A stretch of DNA of 5,586 nucleotides, taken from assembly GCA_002451015.1 (NCBI GenBank), contig DKBB01000144.1, positions 1-5,586 of the forward strand. Direction: 5' to 3'. Under the pieces are notes generated by a model. The model had not been told where the DNA came from. It worked only from the letters and a program-made list of their open reading frames with translations, and made no database searches. Of this stretch, positions 1 through 5,004 are shown in pieces. Numbering within the stretch: position 1 is the first letter of the stretch; the number at the start of each line of letters is the position of its first letter. This stretch comes from Acidobacteria bacterium UBA6911 (GTDB lineage Bacteria; Acidobacteriota; UBA6911). Both the position numbers and the translations under genes were made by a program.

Positions 1-618
1 TTTCAAACTGCGCCTTCCCGCTCATTATCACTTCTCCGTTTTAGTTCTGTTCCCAACACTATTTTGAAAAAATTGGGACGCCCCCCATTAAATTTGTCAT
101 TTACGAAATAAGGATGGCTTAAGATTACTTTACAATCCATAGAATAAATGGGGTCGCGGCAACATAGGTCGGATAAGCGCGTTTTTTGCTCGAGGCTCCA
201 GCATTCGATCACGCGTCTTCTGACAACATAGGAAACATTAGCGAACTTTTTCGCCTGAATGGCTTCTATGATTAGGGTGTTCCTGTAACTTGAATTGAAC
301 CTAAATCTGGTAACTGCGAAAATCAGGGCTTAAAAATCATATTGAGGAGATTTTGGCGACGGACAGGATTTTCAGGAACCAGCAGGGAGCATTGGACTGA
401 GTGTTGACTATCCTATCCTGTACCCGGAGCACACATCTGACCGCTCATCCAACCTGTAGTACGTGTAGTAAGTAGTGGAGGTAAATAAGGCGGGATTCCC
501 TGCTTTCAGCGGCCACTCCTTTTTCCCCTGATATGATTACTACAGGTACTACAAAGCGAGGATGTTCCTCGGCATTGTCCAATCATCCACAGCAGGGTTT
601 TATCGCTGCCTTCGGCAG
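1..618. other. Long region without an intact gene
   Basis: No open frame here shows a recognisable protein together with a believable start. The longest, on the minus strand at 3-212, opens with GTG, lacks a clear ribosome binding site and resembles nothing I know. The visible structure is an inverted repeat at 455-471 and 537-553, a small hairpin at 241-254 (GCGAA, loop CTTT, TTCGC) and a GC-rich run at 640-667. No tRNA-like TPsiC arm or other RNA hallmark was seen. The neighbouring fossil at 619-768 suggests that this too may be decayed coding DNA, but I could not identify any piece of it. Confidence 0.5.
455..553. repeat. Fold-back inverted repeat, 17-bp arms
   Basis: Positions 455-471 (TGTAGTACGTGTAGTAA) are the reverse complement of 537-553 (TTACTACAGGTACTACA) at 16 of 17 positions, with 65 bp between the arms. 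Each arm is itself a short direct repeat with a 9-bp period (TACTACA, two bases, TACTACA). This could be a paired regulator site, the end of a small palindromic element, or chance in low-complexity sequence. There is no adjacent intact promoter or gene to assign it to. Confidence 0.45.
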
Positions 619-619
619 C
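605..619 (-). terminator. GC-rich hairpin at the end of the 619-768 remnant
   Basis: GCTGCC, loop TTC, GGCAGC gives a perfect 6-bp stem with a 3-nt loop. On the minus strand it overlaps the TAG stop of the open frame at 619-768. A short A-rich stretch follows but no T-run, so it does not fit a classical intrinsic terminator well. It may be a 3'-end stabilising hairpin or chance. Confidence 0.3.
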
Positions 620-768
620 TAGTCATCGAGCCGGGGTGTGCCGAAGAGGGGCCGGCCGCCGGGGGAGTAGTAGTAGGCGTAGAGAAGGATGACGTCAGAT
701 AGTATACAGGCGCCGTAACTGTAACCCGAATACCAAGTATCAAAACTGACAGGGATACTTTCCAGATA
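619..768 (-). pseudogene. Coding-like 3' remnant, unidentified
   Basis: The minus strand is open for 49 codons from just after a TGA at 769-771 to a TAG at 619-621. It has no ATG, GTG or TTG start supported by a ribosome binding site. The translation looks like real protein and not noise: aromatic- and glycine-rich with segments such as FDTWYSGYSYGACILSD, LLYAYYYSPGGRPLFG and TPRLDD at the very end. It lies about 70 bp downstream of the PAP2 phosphatase on the same strand and could be the end of a former operon partner. I do not recognise the family. An upstream frameshift may separate it from its original N-terminus, since another minus-strand frame stays open across the same area. A chance open frame remains possible. 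Confidence 0.35.
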
Positions 769-835
769 TCAATGGAGACGGGTGGAATAAGAAAACCTCC
801 GCTACTCCGGACATTTCATTCCGTAAAAGGATCCG

Positions 836-1639
836 CTAATCGATAAACGCCTGGATCCCCACTCCTCCACCAGCCGGGAAGTGAGGGGAGAATGTGACCC
901 TTCCAACAGTCAGCTTCAGGTCCTCACGTGTTACGGTCATACCCACAATGATGCCGAGTGCCGCACCGCCAACAGTGTCGCTCAGCCAGTGTTTGTTCTT
1001 CACGATACGGCTGAATGCCACAAATCCGGCGGCGCCGAAAGCGGGGATAGCGGCTTTCGGATAATGGTGGGCGAGTACAACGGCTACGGAAAAAGCTCCG
1101 GATGAATGGCCGGATGGGAAGGACCGATGGTTCTCACCATTTGGTCTCTCCCGCCCGATCGCGAATTTCATCGCCTGGGTCAGCCCCTGGCTGAGGATCA
1201 GTGCCTGTGAAAGATCATAGCCCGTCCTTTGCAGCCTGGGATTGCCTGTCTTGTATCCGGCGAGAAGGGTTACCCCGGACATGCCGCCGAGAACGGCAGC
1301 ACTGCCCATCCACTGCCCGACATCACCGATAGTTTCCCACCGGCCGGGATCCTGGAAATGTTCCTGTAGATCGTGATCCCAGATAGAGGAAACAGCAGTC
1401 GCCCCGCTGCCGACTGCAAGCGGAAGCAAGTTCTCCTTTGAAGTGAATATCGATCCGAGATTGTGTAGCAACTGGGGACCGAAAGTATTTAGAGCCGGAC
1501 CTTGCATCTCTTTGTTCTCGGGCGCGGATTCGGCCGGTGTCTGCGCGAGCGGAGTGAGCGGGACCAGGCTCAGGACGACGGCGAGAATGAGTCTTCGTAA
1601 CGTATCAGCGCCAAAGACAAGTAAACAGGGGTTTTTCAT
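836..1639 (-). CDS. Secreted PAP2-family phosphatase
   Basis: This 267-residue protein belongs to the PAP2 (type 2 phosphatidic acid phosphatase / haloperoxidase) superfamily, which removes phosphate from lipid phosphates, undecaprenyl pyrophosphate or similar substrates. All three signature motifs are visible: KFAIGRERP (K158, R165, P166), SFPSGH (catalytic-site H178) and SRIVKNKHWLSD (R211, nucleophile H217, D221). Residues 1-32 look like a signal peptide: RR at 15-16, a leucine/valine-rich core at 17-27 and a likely cleavage after PLA near 32. Hydrophobic segments around 114-128 and 222-236 fit the helical bundle. AAGGA at 1643-1647 precedes the ATG, and no better start is present. The protein probably acts in the periplasm or at the inner membrane. 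It stands alone, with only a degraded open frame downstream. The substrate cannot be read from the sequence. The base composition is visibly more GC-rich than the HIT gene. Confidence 0.92.
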   Translation of the reverse strand: MKNPCLLVFGADTLRRLILAVVLSLVPLTPLAQTPAESAPENKEMQGPALNTFGPQLLHNLGSIFTSKENLLPLAVGSGATAVSSIWDHDLQEHFQDPGRWETIGDVGQWMGSAAVLGGMSGVTLLAGYKTGNPRLQRTGYDLSQALILSQGLTQAMKFAIGRERPNGENHRSFPSGHSSGAFSVAVVLAHHYPKAAIPAFGAAGFVAFSRIVKNKHWLSDTVGGAALGIIVGMTVTREDLKLTVGRVTFSPHFPAGGGVGIQAFID

Positions 1640-1676
1640 ACATCCTTCATATCGAAATCCGCCTCTAGTTCCCTAT

Positions 1677-1731
1677 GGTTTCTGATAAGAGGTCTGATGT
1701 TATTTTCGTTGAATCTCAGATCTTGATTTTA
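1677..1731. repeat. Dispersed imperfect repeat, copy 1
   Basis: This segment matches 3824-3877 in the same orientation, with one single-base gap. The shared core is 16 identical bases, ATTTTCGTTGAATCTC (1702-1717), flanked by GGTTTC.GATA and GGT..(T/G).ATGT on the left and .G.TC.TGATT.TA on the right. It starts 38 bp upstream of the PAP2 start codon. Similarity fades outside these limits. It could be a small mobile or recombination-related element, or a shared regulatory or fossil sequence. Confidence 0.6.
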
Positions 1732-1921
1732 CTATGCTTTATATCTGATTCATCAAAAATCCAGGAAATTGCACATATATTTACGAATGGTATTGCGGAT
1801 GCTCGGAAGGGATCTGGTCGAAATAATTCTCCTAGATCGGAAACCGGAGATAAGCACGGGCAAGCTAAAAACGGGCCTGTATTCATCCTGTAGACCCCGA
1901 TCCCAATTCGCAAGGTGACGA

Positions 1922-2017
1922 ATGATGGAAAAACTGCACTGGTTGAACGAGGATACCTGTAACGGCGATGGCATTTGCGTTGAAACCTGGCGGGGATACG
2001 ATATGTGTAAGGGATAA
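1922..2017 (+). pseudogene. 5' fragment of a 4Fe-4S ferredoxin-like gene
   Basis: The frame begins with two ATG codons (1922, 1925) placed after a good ribosome binding site, AAGGTGA at 1912-1918. It reads MMEKLHWLNEDTCNGDGICVE before degrading and meeting TAA at 2015-2017. The segment DTCNGDGICVE matches the start of bacterial 4Fe-4S ferredoxin domains of the CxxDGxCxxxCP type, in which an aspartate replaces the second cysteine. Such domains occur alone or fused to nitroreductases. The expected continuation (V-C-P and the second cluster motif) is missing, replaced by ETWRGYDMCKG. A full domain needs about 55-60 residues and only about 21 are left, so this is a truncated remnant. Alternatively it is a chance 31-codon ORF, but the motif combined with a ribosome binding site argues against that. 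Confidence 0.6.
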
Positions 2018-2020
2018 GGG

Positions 2021-2237
2021 GTGGAGAAAAGGCTCCTTAGACACTATCTGTACAACGCCTTTTTTATTGAAAACGGTGACCGCAAGATCGCAATCGATCG
2101 AGGCGGGTAGTTTCTACATCATTGCAGCATGAAGACCCTAATTCAAAAGACGGCATGGAACAGTATTATTCATATCTACATAACTCGCGGGGATCCAGGA
2201 CCATTCCTGGTATCTTGACCGTGTGGCCCTGGTTTAA
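2021..2237 (+). pseudogene. Broken MBL-fold hydrolase, N-terminal part
   Basis: Translation from 2021 gives VEKRLLRHYLYNAFFIENGD and then RKIAIDRGG, typical of the first two strands of metallo-beta-lactamase-fold hydrolases (N-A-x-x-I-E-x-G...I-x-I-D-x-G). A TAG stop interrupts at 2108-2110. The same frame resumes with KTLIQKTAWNSIIHIYITRG and DPGPF, and ends at TGA 2216-2218. Removing one G at 2198-2199 restores DPDHSWYLDRVAL up to TAA 2235-2237, exactly the metal-binding region, which in relatives reads THGDPDH.W..DRVA. The first metal-ligand histidine is also lost (CGC Arg where CAC His is expected). So there is one nonsense codon, one frameshift and one active-site substitution, and only about 70 of the usual 200 or more residues remain. 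It shares its frame with the ferredoxin fragment directly upstream. Confidence 0.75.
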
Positions 2238-2392
2238 GGCGCGAAAGTTATTCTAAATTTGAAGCTGAAAGTGTCGGATTGATTATCCGAATCACTGACA
2301 GCATTTTGAGAAACGACGATCTCAAGAAAACGGAATACAGCCTTAGCGGAGATGGGATCAGATTTTGTGCATTTGAAAAGGAAATTCTATGA
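2219..2392 (+). pseudogene. Unidentified C-terminal tail overlapping the HIT start
   Basis: After the TGA at 2216-2218 the same frame stays open for 57 codons to a TGA at 2390-2392. That stop overlaps the HIT start codon as ATGA. From about 2255 the translation looks protein-like: SKFEAESVGLIIRITDSI, LRNDDLKKTEYSLSGDG, IRFCAFEKEIL. No start codon with a ribosome binding site lies inside, so this looks like the 3' end of a gene whose front was deleted and now abuts the hydrolase remnant. The 4-base stop/start overlap would allow translational coupling if the original gene were upstream, suggesting that the HIT gene was once a second cistron. I do not recognise the family. The stretch also contains a 6-bp hairpin, TCGGAT/ATCCGA at 2274-2290. 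Confidence 0.4.
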
Positions 2393-2865
2393 AAGAAAAT
2401 ACCGTGTATGAAGATAAGTATTTCGCAGTCATTAACCCGGTTCCAGCCTTGCATTGCAGAGACGATGGGGGACATCTAATACTAATAAAGAAAGAGAAGG
2501 TTCACGACCGATCAGATATGACCTGTCAGGAAGCCATTGATTTTATAAGGGTATCAATGGCTGTTGGAAAGGCGATGTATGAGGTATTAGGAGTCGAAAG
2601 AATGAATTATGCGGATTTTGGGAATTGGGGTCTTGATGAACCAGGCGGATCTAAAATGCACCTTCACTTTTTCGGAAGAGCAAGAAACCAGATGCATCAA
2701 GCGAGGGGACAGTCTATGGTCTTTTTCCCAAAGGATCACATGATCTATAAAGGCCATCTCAAACACTTTGACAGCGAGGAGCTTACAAAACTACGCGACA
2801 AGATCGCGGAAATTCTTAAGGAAGAAAAGTATAGAAAAATGGCTGAGCTAGCAGAAATAGAATAA
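2389..2865 (+). CDS. HIT-like (histidine triad) protein
   Basis: This 158-residue protein is HIT-like. HIT-fold enzymes hydrolyse or transfer nucleoside phosphates such as diadenosine polyphosphates or AMP-lysine, in the cytoplasm. The N-terminal half shows the expected strand pattern around YFAVINPVPA and GGHLILIKKEKVHD (28-40), then a helix at 46-66. The catalytic strand reads SKMHLHFFGRA (88-98). Against the canonical H-x-H-x-H followed by two hydrophobics and P/G-R, H91 takes the nucleophile position and H93 the third, while K89 stands where the first histidine would be. The N-Y-A-D-F-G-N-W stretch at 73-80 and the ..H.HxxGRA signature recall a family annotated as diadenosine tetraphosphate hydrolase-like. 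The C-terminus (129-158) is a charged helix. AAGGAA (2378-2383) lies 5 nt before the ATG. The gene is AT-richer than the phosphatase gene and may have been acquired. Confidence 0.72.
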   Translation: MKENTVYEDKYFAVINPVPALHCRDDGGHLILIKKEKVHDRSDMTCQEAIDFIRVSMAVGKAMYEVLGVERMNYADFGNWGLDEPGGSKMHLHFFGRARNQMHQARGQSMVFFPKDHMIYKGHLKHFDSEELTKLRDKIAEILKEEKYRKMAELAEIE

Positions 2866-3159
2866 CCAGTTGGATACAAGAAGCGTTTGTTAAACAAATA
2901 GAAAGTTATTCCCAAAAGAAGCAATTTCCCTGTTTGTCCTCTGGAACATTGAACTACTATTTTCGCACCGCGGCCAGGCTTGTTTCCGTGAATGCGCCCA
3001 GCGGATAGGCAGAACAAGTACGATATTTTATGTTCCATGGGGTAGTAGCAACCGCTTTTACTTCGATAAGGGACAAGAGCGGTTTATCAAAAGGTAAAAC
3101 GGTTCATTTTTCATATAGCGTGCAAACAAGGACTTTGAAGTCAAATCCTTTTGATCTGT
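2866..3159. other. Gap between convergent HIT and DUF5946 genes
   Basis: No recognised gene lies here. A plus-strand frame is open from 2894 to a TAA at 3095-3097 (67 codons, no ATG) and reads protein-like at its end (RIGRTSTIFYVPWG, SSNRFYFDKGQERFIKR). It might be another gene fossil, but I cannot name it. Other structure: the palindrome TTTGTT-A-AACAAA at 2886-2898, a hairpin at 3050-3084, and a weak stem AAGGA/TCCTT at 3128-3150 that could help end minus-strand transcription of the DUF5946 gene. No strong T-run terminator was found for either convergent gene. Confidence 0.4.
3050..3084. other. 10-bp stem-loop in convergent gap
   Basis: AACCGCTTTT at 3050-3059 pairs with AAGAGCGGTT at 3075-3084 with one G-T wobble and a 15-nt loop. 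It lies between the ends of the convergent HIT and DUF5946 genes, where a bidirectional transcript-end structure would be expected. No T-run follows on either strand, so intrinsic termination is doubtful. Confidence 0.3.
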
Positions 3160-3681
3160 TTATCCACCAATCGCCTTACGGATCCAATTTCGGGCAATTC
3201 CATGTTGAGACGCGTAGGCTTTCCAAACCTGCTTGGCCCATTCATGAACTCGCGCGACAAGCTCTTCGCCGGTTTCTGCATCATAAACATATCGGATTGT
3301 AAGCATTCCGCGATAATCAGGCTCTGTGGGCCTGGTAATACCGATGGATTCCGCGGAACCATTTAGCCATCTTTGGAGCGCAGAACGAATCGATTTGGAG
3401 CCGTTGTATTCCACGCCGCAACATAGACCTGTCAAATGAGCGGCGTAAGACTTGGCTGATTTGCATCCGCCTTTCGGATGCTGCATTGCCCCGGTATCAA
3501 CGATCAAATGGTGCAATATAGCTATGTCTGGAGACTCTACCCGCTTCAATCCTAACGGTGTAAGAATTGACATGAATAACTCAAAACAACTGTTGAACTT
3601 ATCCGGTACTTCGGCACCGCATTCAGTGCATTTAGAGTCCACGAGGTCAGAGGCGATGAATTTGCTGGGATCACGCGGCAT
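3160..3681 (-). CDS. DUF5946 family protein
   Basis: This 173-residue protein of unknown function matches the DUF5946 pattern as I know it. It has an N-terminal CTECGAEVPD zinc-knuckle-like motif (C18, C21) and a further cysteine, C32. The helix HHLIVDTGAMQHPK (57-70) carries the family's H-x-L-x-V-D....QHP signature. KSYAAHLTGLCCGVE (77-91) matches its V-H-L-x-x-L motif, followed by a C-terminal helical segment HEWAKQVWKAYASQH (146-160). The many cysteines and histidines suggest metal binding, which is inference. There is no signal peptide or membrane segment, so it is probably cytoplasmic. I chose the ATG at 3681 because an almost perfect AAGGAGGTG lies 3-5 nt upstream. An ATG ten codons earlier (3711) has no such site and falls inside the probable -10 region. 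The gene stands alone and faces away from the HNH gene. Confidence 0.85.
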   Translation of the reverse strand: MPRDPSKFIASDLVDSKCTECGAEVPDKFNSCFELFMSILTPLGLKRVESPDIAILHHLIVDTGAMQHPKGGCKSAKSYAAHLTGLCCGVEYNGSKSIRSALQRWLNGSAESIGITRPTEPDYRGMLTIRYVYDAETGEELVARVHEWAKQVWKAYASQHGIARNWIRKAIGG

Positions 3682-3684
3682 AAT

Positions 3685-3693
3685 CACCTCCTT
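3685..3693 (-). promoter_or_regulatory. Strong Shine-Dalgarno for the DUF5946 gene
   Basis: On the minus strand AAGGAGGTG lies directly before ATT ATG. This near-perfect anti-16S match fixes the start at 3681 and rejects the upstream in-frame ATG at 3711. Confidence 0.85.
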
Positions 3694-3705
3694 TGGATTA
3701 AGCTT

Positions 3706-3722
3706 CCGCACATATTATGCGG
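3706..3722. promoter_or_regulatory. Inverted repeat over the DUF5946 -10 box
   Basis: CCGCA at 3706-3710 and TGCGG at 3718-3722 form a 5-bp inverted repeat around CATATTA, which contains the predicted -10 box. The position fits a repressor site, or a hairpin at the very start of the transcript. With 5-bp arms, chance cannot be excluded. Confidence 0.3.
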
Positions 3723-3738
3723 TCAATGTTGCTGTCAA
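3712..3738 (-). promoter_or_regulatory. Candidate sigma-70 promoter of the DUF5946 gene
   Basis: On the minus strand a perfect -35 TTGACA (3738-3733) is followed after 15 bp by TAATAT (3717-3712). A transcript would start near 3705, leaving a leader of about 24 nt that contains the ribosome binding site. The spacer is shorter than the preferred 16-18 bp, which lowers confidence. Confidence 0.5.
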
Positions 3739-3823
3739 AAAAGAAAAACTTGGCTACTGATTTAGGTAAGGCTGTTCACTTTGGAGGTTACGGTTTCAGC
3801 CGGGACTTGGAGGCAATCCTTGC

Positions 3824-3877
3824 GGTTTCCGATACAGGTATTATGTCATTTTCGTTGAATCTCTGGTCCTGATTCTA
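3824..3877. repeat. Dispersed imperfect repeat, copy 2
   Basis: This is the partner of 1677-1731 in the same orientation. The identical 16-base core lies at 3848-3863, and most flanking positions agree. It is 143 bp upstream of the DUF5946 start codon and about 113 bp upstream of the HNH start. Both copies sit upstream of a minus-strand gene. In one minus-strand frame both copies read N-Q-D-x-R-F-N-E-N-x-I, and in one plus-strand frame both read V-I-F-V-E-S. They could therefore derive from coding DNA, but no family is recognised. Confidence 0.6.
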
Positions 3878-3913
3878 AAATCCTAGACAGACATTGCTTG
3901 AGGATATTGGAGA

Positions 3914-3994
3914 ATGTCGGCGAACACGACTGTCTGCGTTTCTTTTTTACTGGGTTCTGGTCGAGTAAGGCGGCAAAAGAGGTGTTCAGCTTGA
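3914..3994 (+). CDS. Candidate 26-codon leader ORF before the HNH gene
   Basis: ATG at 3914 opens a frame of 26 codons (MSANTTVCVSFLLGSGRVRR, then QKRCSA) closed by TGA at 3992-3994. That stop overlaps the probable HNH start codon TTG (3991-3993) as TTGA, the arrangement of translationally coupled cistrons. GAGGA at 3900-3904 is a possible ribosome binding site 9 nt upstream. The peptide has a hydrophobic core and a basic tail but no known relatives. It could be a coupling or leader peptide that supports the weak TTG start, or a chance ORF. The arrangement is suggestive, not proof. Confidence 0.25.
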   Translation: MSANTTVCVSFLLGSGRVRRQKRCSA

Positions 3995-4353
3995 GTCCGG
4001 CCGCTCCGAAGCATCCTTGCAGTTATCCGGGATGCGCGGTGCTCGTTGATTCCGGCAAGAGCAGATGTGATATACACCGTAAGCAGGAGCAGCGGGAATA
4101 CAATCGCGGTAGAAAAGACAATCCTTTCTATAAGTTATATTCCAGCAAAGCCTGGCGAAAGGTTCGGAAAGTAAAGCTGGTCATGGATCCCCTGTGCGAG
4201 CGTTGCAGGATGAAGGGGCTCATTGAGCCAGCCAAAGAAGTGCATCACAGGATAGAGGTGAGGGACGGCGGCGATCCGTTTGATGTCACCGGATTGGAAA
4301 GCCTCTGTAAACCATGCCACTCAAGGGAATCGGCTGAGAGCGGACAGAGGTAG
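3991..4353 (+). CDS. Small phage-type HNH endonuclease
   Basis: Taken from TTG 3991 this is a 120-residue HNH nuclease of the short type found in phages, prophages and islands, where it often sits near terminase genes. The N-terminus PKHPCSYPGC followed by CDIHR (C10, C15, C26, H29) is its usual zinc knuckle. YSSKAWRKVRK (50-60) and DPLCERCRMKGLIEPA (66-81, C69 and C72) follow. The catalytic motif is VHHRIEVRDGGDPFD (84-98; H85, H86) and LESLCKPCHSRES (102-114; C106, C109, H110). The asparagine usually two residues before that E appears as G101, a possible weakening of the active site. TTG is preferred because AGAGGTG (3978-3984) lies 6 nt upstream and the family's typical N-terminus starts here. 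The same frame is open back to a TTG at 3898, but those 31 residues look unrelated. No terminase, portal or capsid gene is near. Confidence 0.85.
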   Translation: MSPAAPKHPCSYPGCAVLVDSGKSRCDIHRKQEQREYNRGRKDNPFYKLYSSKAWRKVRKVKLVMDPLCERCRMKGLIEPAKEVHHRIEVRDGGDPFDVTGLESLCKPCHSRESAESGQR

Positions 4354-4671
4354 GGATGATGCAATTTCCTATAGTAGATTCCATAAGGGGCATGGGCCTC
4401 CAAATCATTAATTCCATTGGAGTTCTATCAGGCAGACATTTTTTGCGCCGTCGAAATAGAACAGGGCGGGGGTATTGGGGCTAAGTGCCTATAAACAAAG
4501 GAAAACTTCTGAAAAACAGGGCAAAAAACATCCTAAAATTGGCCTTATTTTACCTAAAAATGACCTTCATTTTTTCGATTTCCGGCTCTCTATTGGGAGA
4601 AACGCTCTGGAGCCTAAAGAAGAAACAGCGTGCTGGAAACTCTCAAAAACGAGAAACTCAATCTCTTTACA
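4354..4671. other. AT-rich gap between HNH and toxin-antitoxin genes
   Basis: No supported gene is present. Two overlapping plus-strand frames (4475-4675 and 4485-4712) are lysine- or leucine-rich translations of A/T-rich DNA and match nothing known. The region holds a short tandem repeat (4532-4574) and a weak stem CTCCAA/TTGGAG (4398-4422). Sequence complexity changes sharply near 4480, from a GC-rich run (ACAGGGCGGGGGTATTGGGG) to A/T-rich DNA, which could mark a junction between segments of different origin. Confidence 0.45.
4532..4574. repeat. Two-copy 21-bp imperfect tandem repeat
   Basis: CCTAAAATTGGCCTTATTTTA (4532-4552) is followed directly by CCTAAAAATGACCTTCATTTT (4553-4573), matching at about 16 of 21 positions. 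It lies about 100 bp downstream of the antitoxin stop codon. It may be low-complexity duplication; no function is evident. Confidence 0.45.
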
Positions 4672-5004
4672 TTAAGCTGCCGATGCGGCTTTCTGATCTG
4701 AGATCAGCTTGAGCACTCCTCTGCTCGAAGCGCCCAGCGCAATCAGTGATCGGACCAGCAGATCCAGAGACACCGTGCTGTCGCCCGCTTCCATTTTTGC
4801 AACCCGCGACTGGCTTGATTTTATAAATTTGGCAGCTTCGGCTTGCGTCATCTTACGCCGTATTCTGTATTGCCGAAAACTCTCCGAAAGCCTGAGCTTG
4901 ATTTCGATGTAGGCCTCTTCTTCGTCGGAGAGCCCGAGAAACTCTTTGGCGTCTCCGACCAGCCAACCTTTCTCTTCCAGTTTCTTCTTTTTATTTTGTT
5001 GCAT
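4672..5004 (-). CDS. XRE-family antitoxin (HigA-like)
   Basis: This 110-residue helix-turn-helix protein is the antitoxin of a toxin-first type II pair. It should bind and neutralise the upstream toxin and repress their shared promoter. Numbered from this start, residues 43-92 form the HTH_3/XRE domain: RQYRIRRKMTQAEAAKFI (helices 1-2), SSQSRVAKMEAGD (recognition helix and turn) and SLDLLVRSLIALGAS. The N-terminal EEKGWLVGDAKEFLGLSDEE resembles the usual start of this antitoxin subfamily (K-G-W-x-V-G-D-x-x-E-F-L-G-L). Three ATG codons occur in a row (5010, 5007, 5004). GGGAG at 5012-5016 is best spaced (7 nt) for the third, so the protein is taken from 5004; the first would add two methionines. 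It overlaps the 3' end of the toxin gene by 14-20 bases, so the two are probably translationally coupled. Confidence 0.87.
   Translation of the reverse strand: MQQNKKKKLEEKGWLVGDAKEFLGLSDEEEAYIEIKLRLSESFRQYRIRRKMTQAEAAKFIKSSQSRVAKMEAGDSTVSLDLLVRSLIALGASSRGVLKLISDQKAASAA

Noticed and set aside
3..212. 69-codon minus-strand ORF with GTG start
   Set aside because: No clear ribosome binding site, no recognisable motif and no family resemblance; treated as chance or unidentifiable debris.
1636..1730. ATGA overlap between a 30-codon minus-strand frame and the PAP2 start
   Set aside because: Any start codon followed by A gives TGA in the next frame, and this upstream frame is short and start-less, so it is not evidence of coupling.
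1675..1893. 72-codon plus-strand ORF across repeat copy 1
   Set aside because: Low-information sequence with no ribosome binding site; it overlaps the repeat and lies antisense to other open frames.
2886..2898. TTTGTT-A-AACAAA palindrome as HIT terminator
   Set aside because: AT-only weak stem with almost no loop and no T-run.
3030..3302. 90-codon plus-strand ORF running into the DUF5946 gene
   Set aside because: Antisense shadow over the DUF5946 3' end; no motif.
1700..3863. GTTGAAT in both repeat copies as integron attC R-box
   Set aside because: No matching RYYYAAC partner box at a suitable distance and no attC-like hairpin; gene orientations are mixed and no integrase is visible.
3726..3872. 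48-codon plus-strand ORF (MLLSKKKNLATD...) upstream of the HNH gene
   Set aside because: No ribosome binding site; it overlaps the divergent promoter and the repeat, and its frame is not shared with repeat copy 1.
4485..4712. Lysine-rich ORFs in the AT-rich gap
   Set aside because: Composition-driven open frames overlapping the antitoxin gene antisense, without family features.
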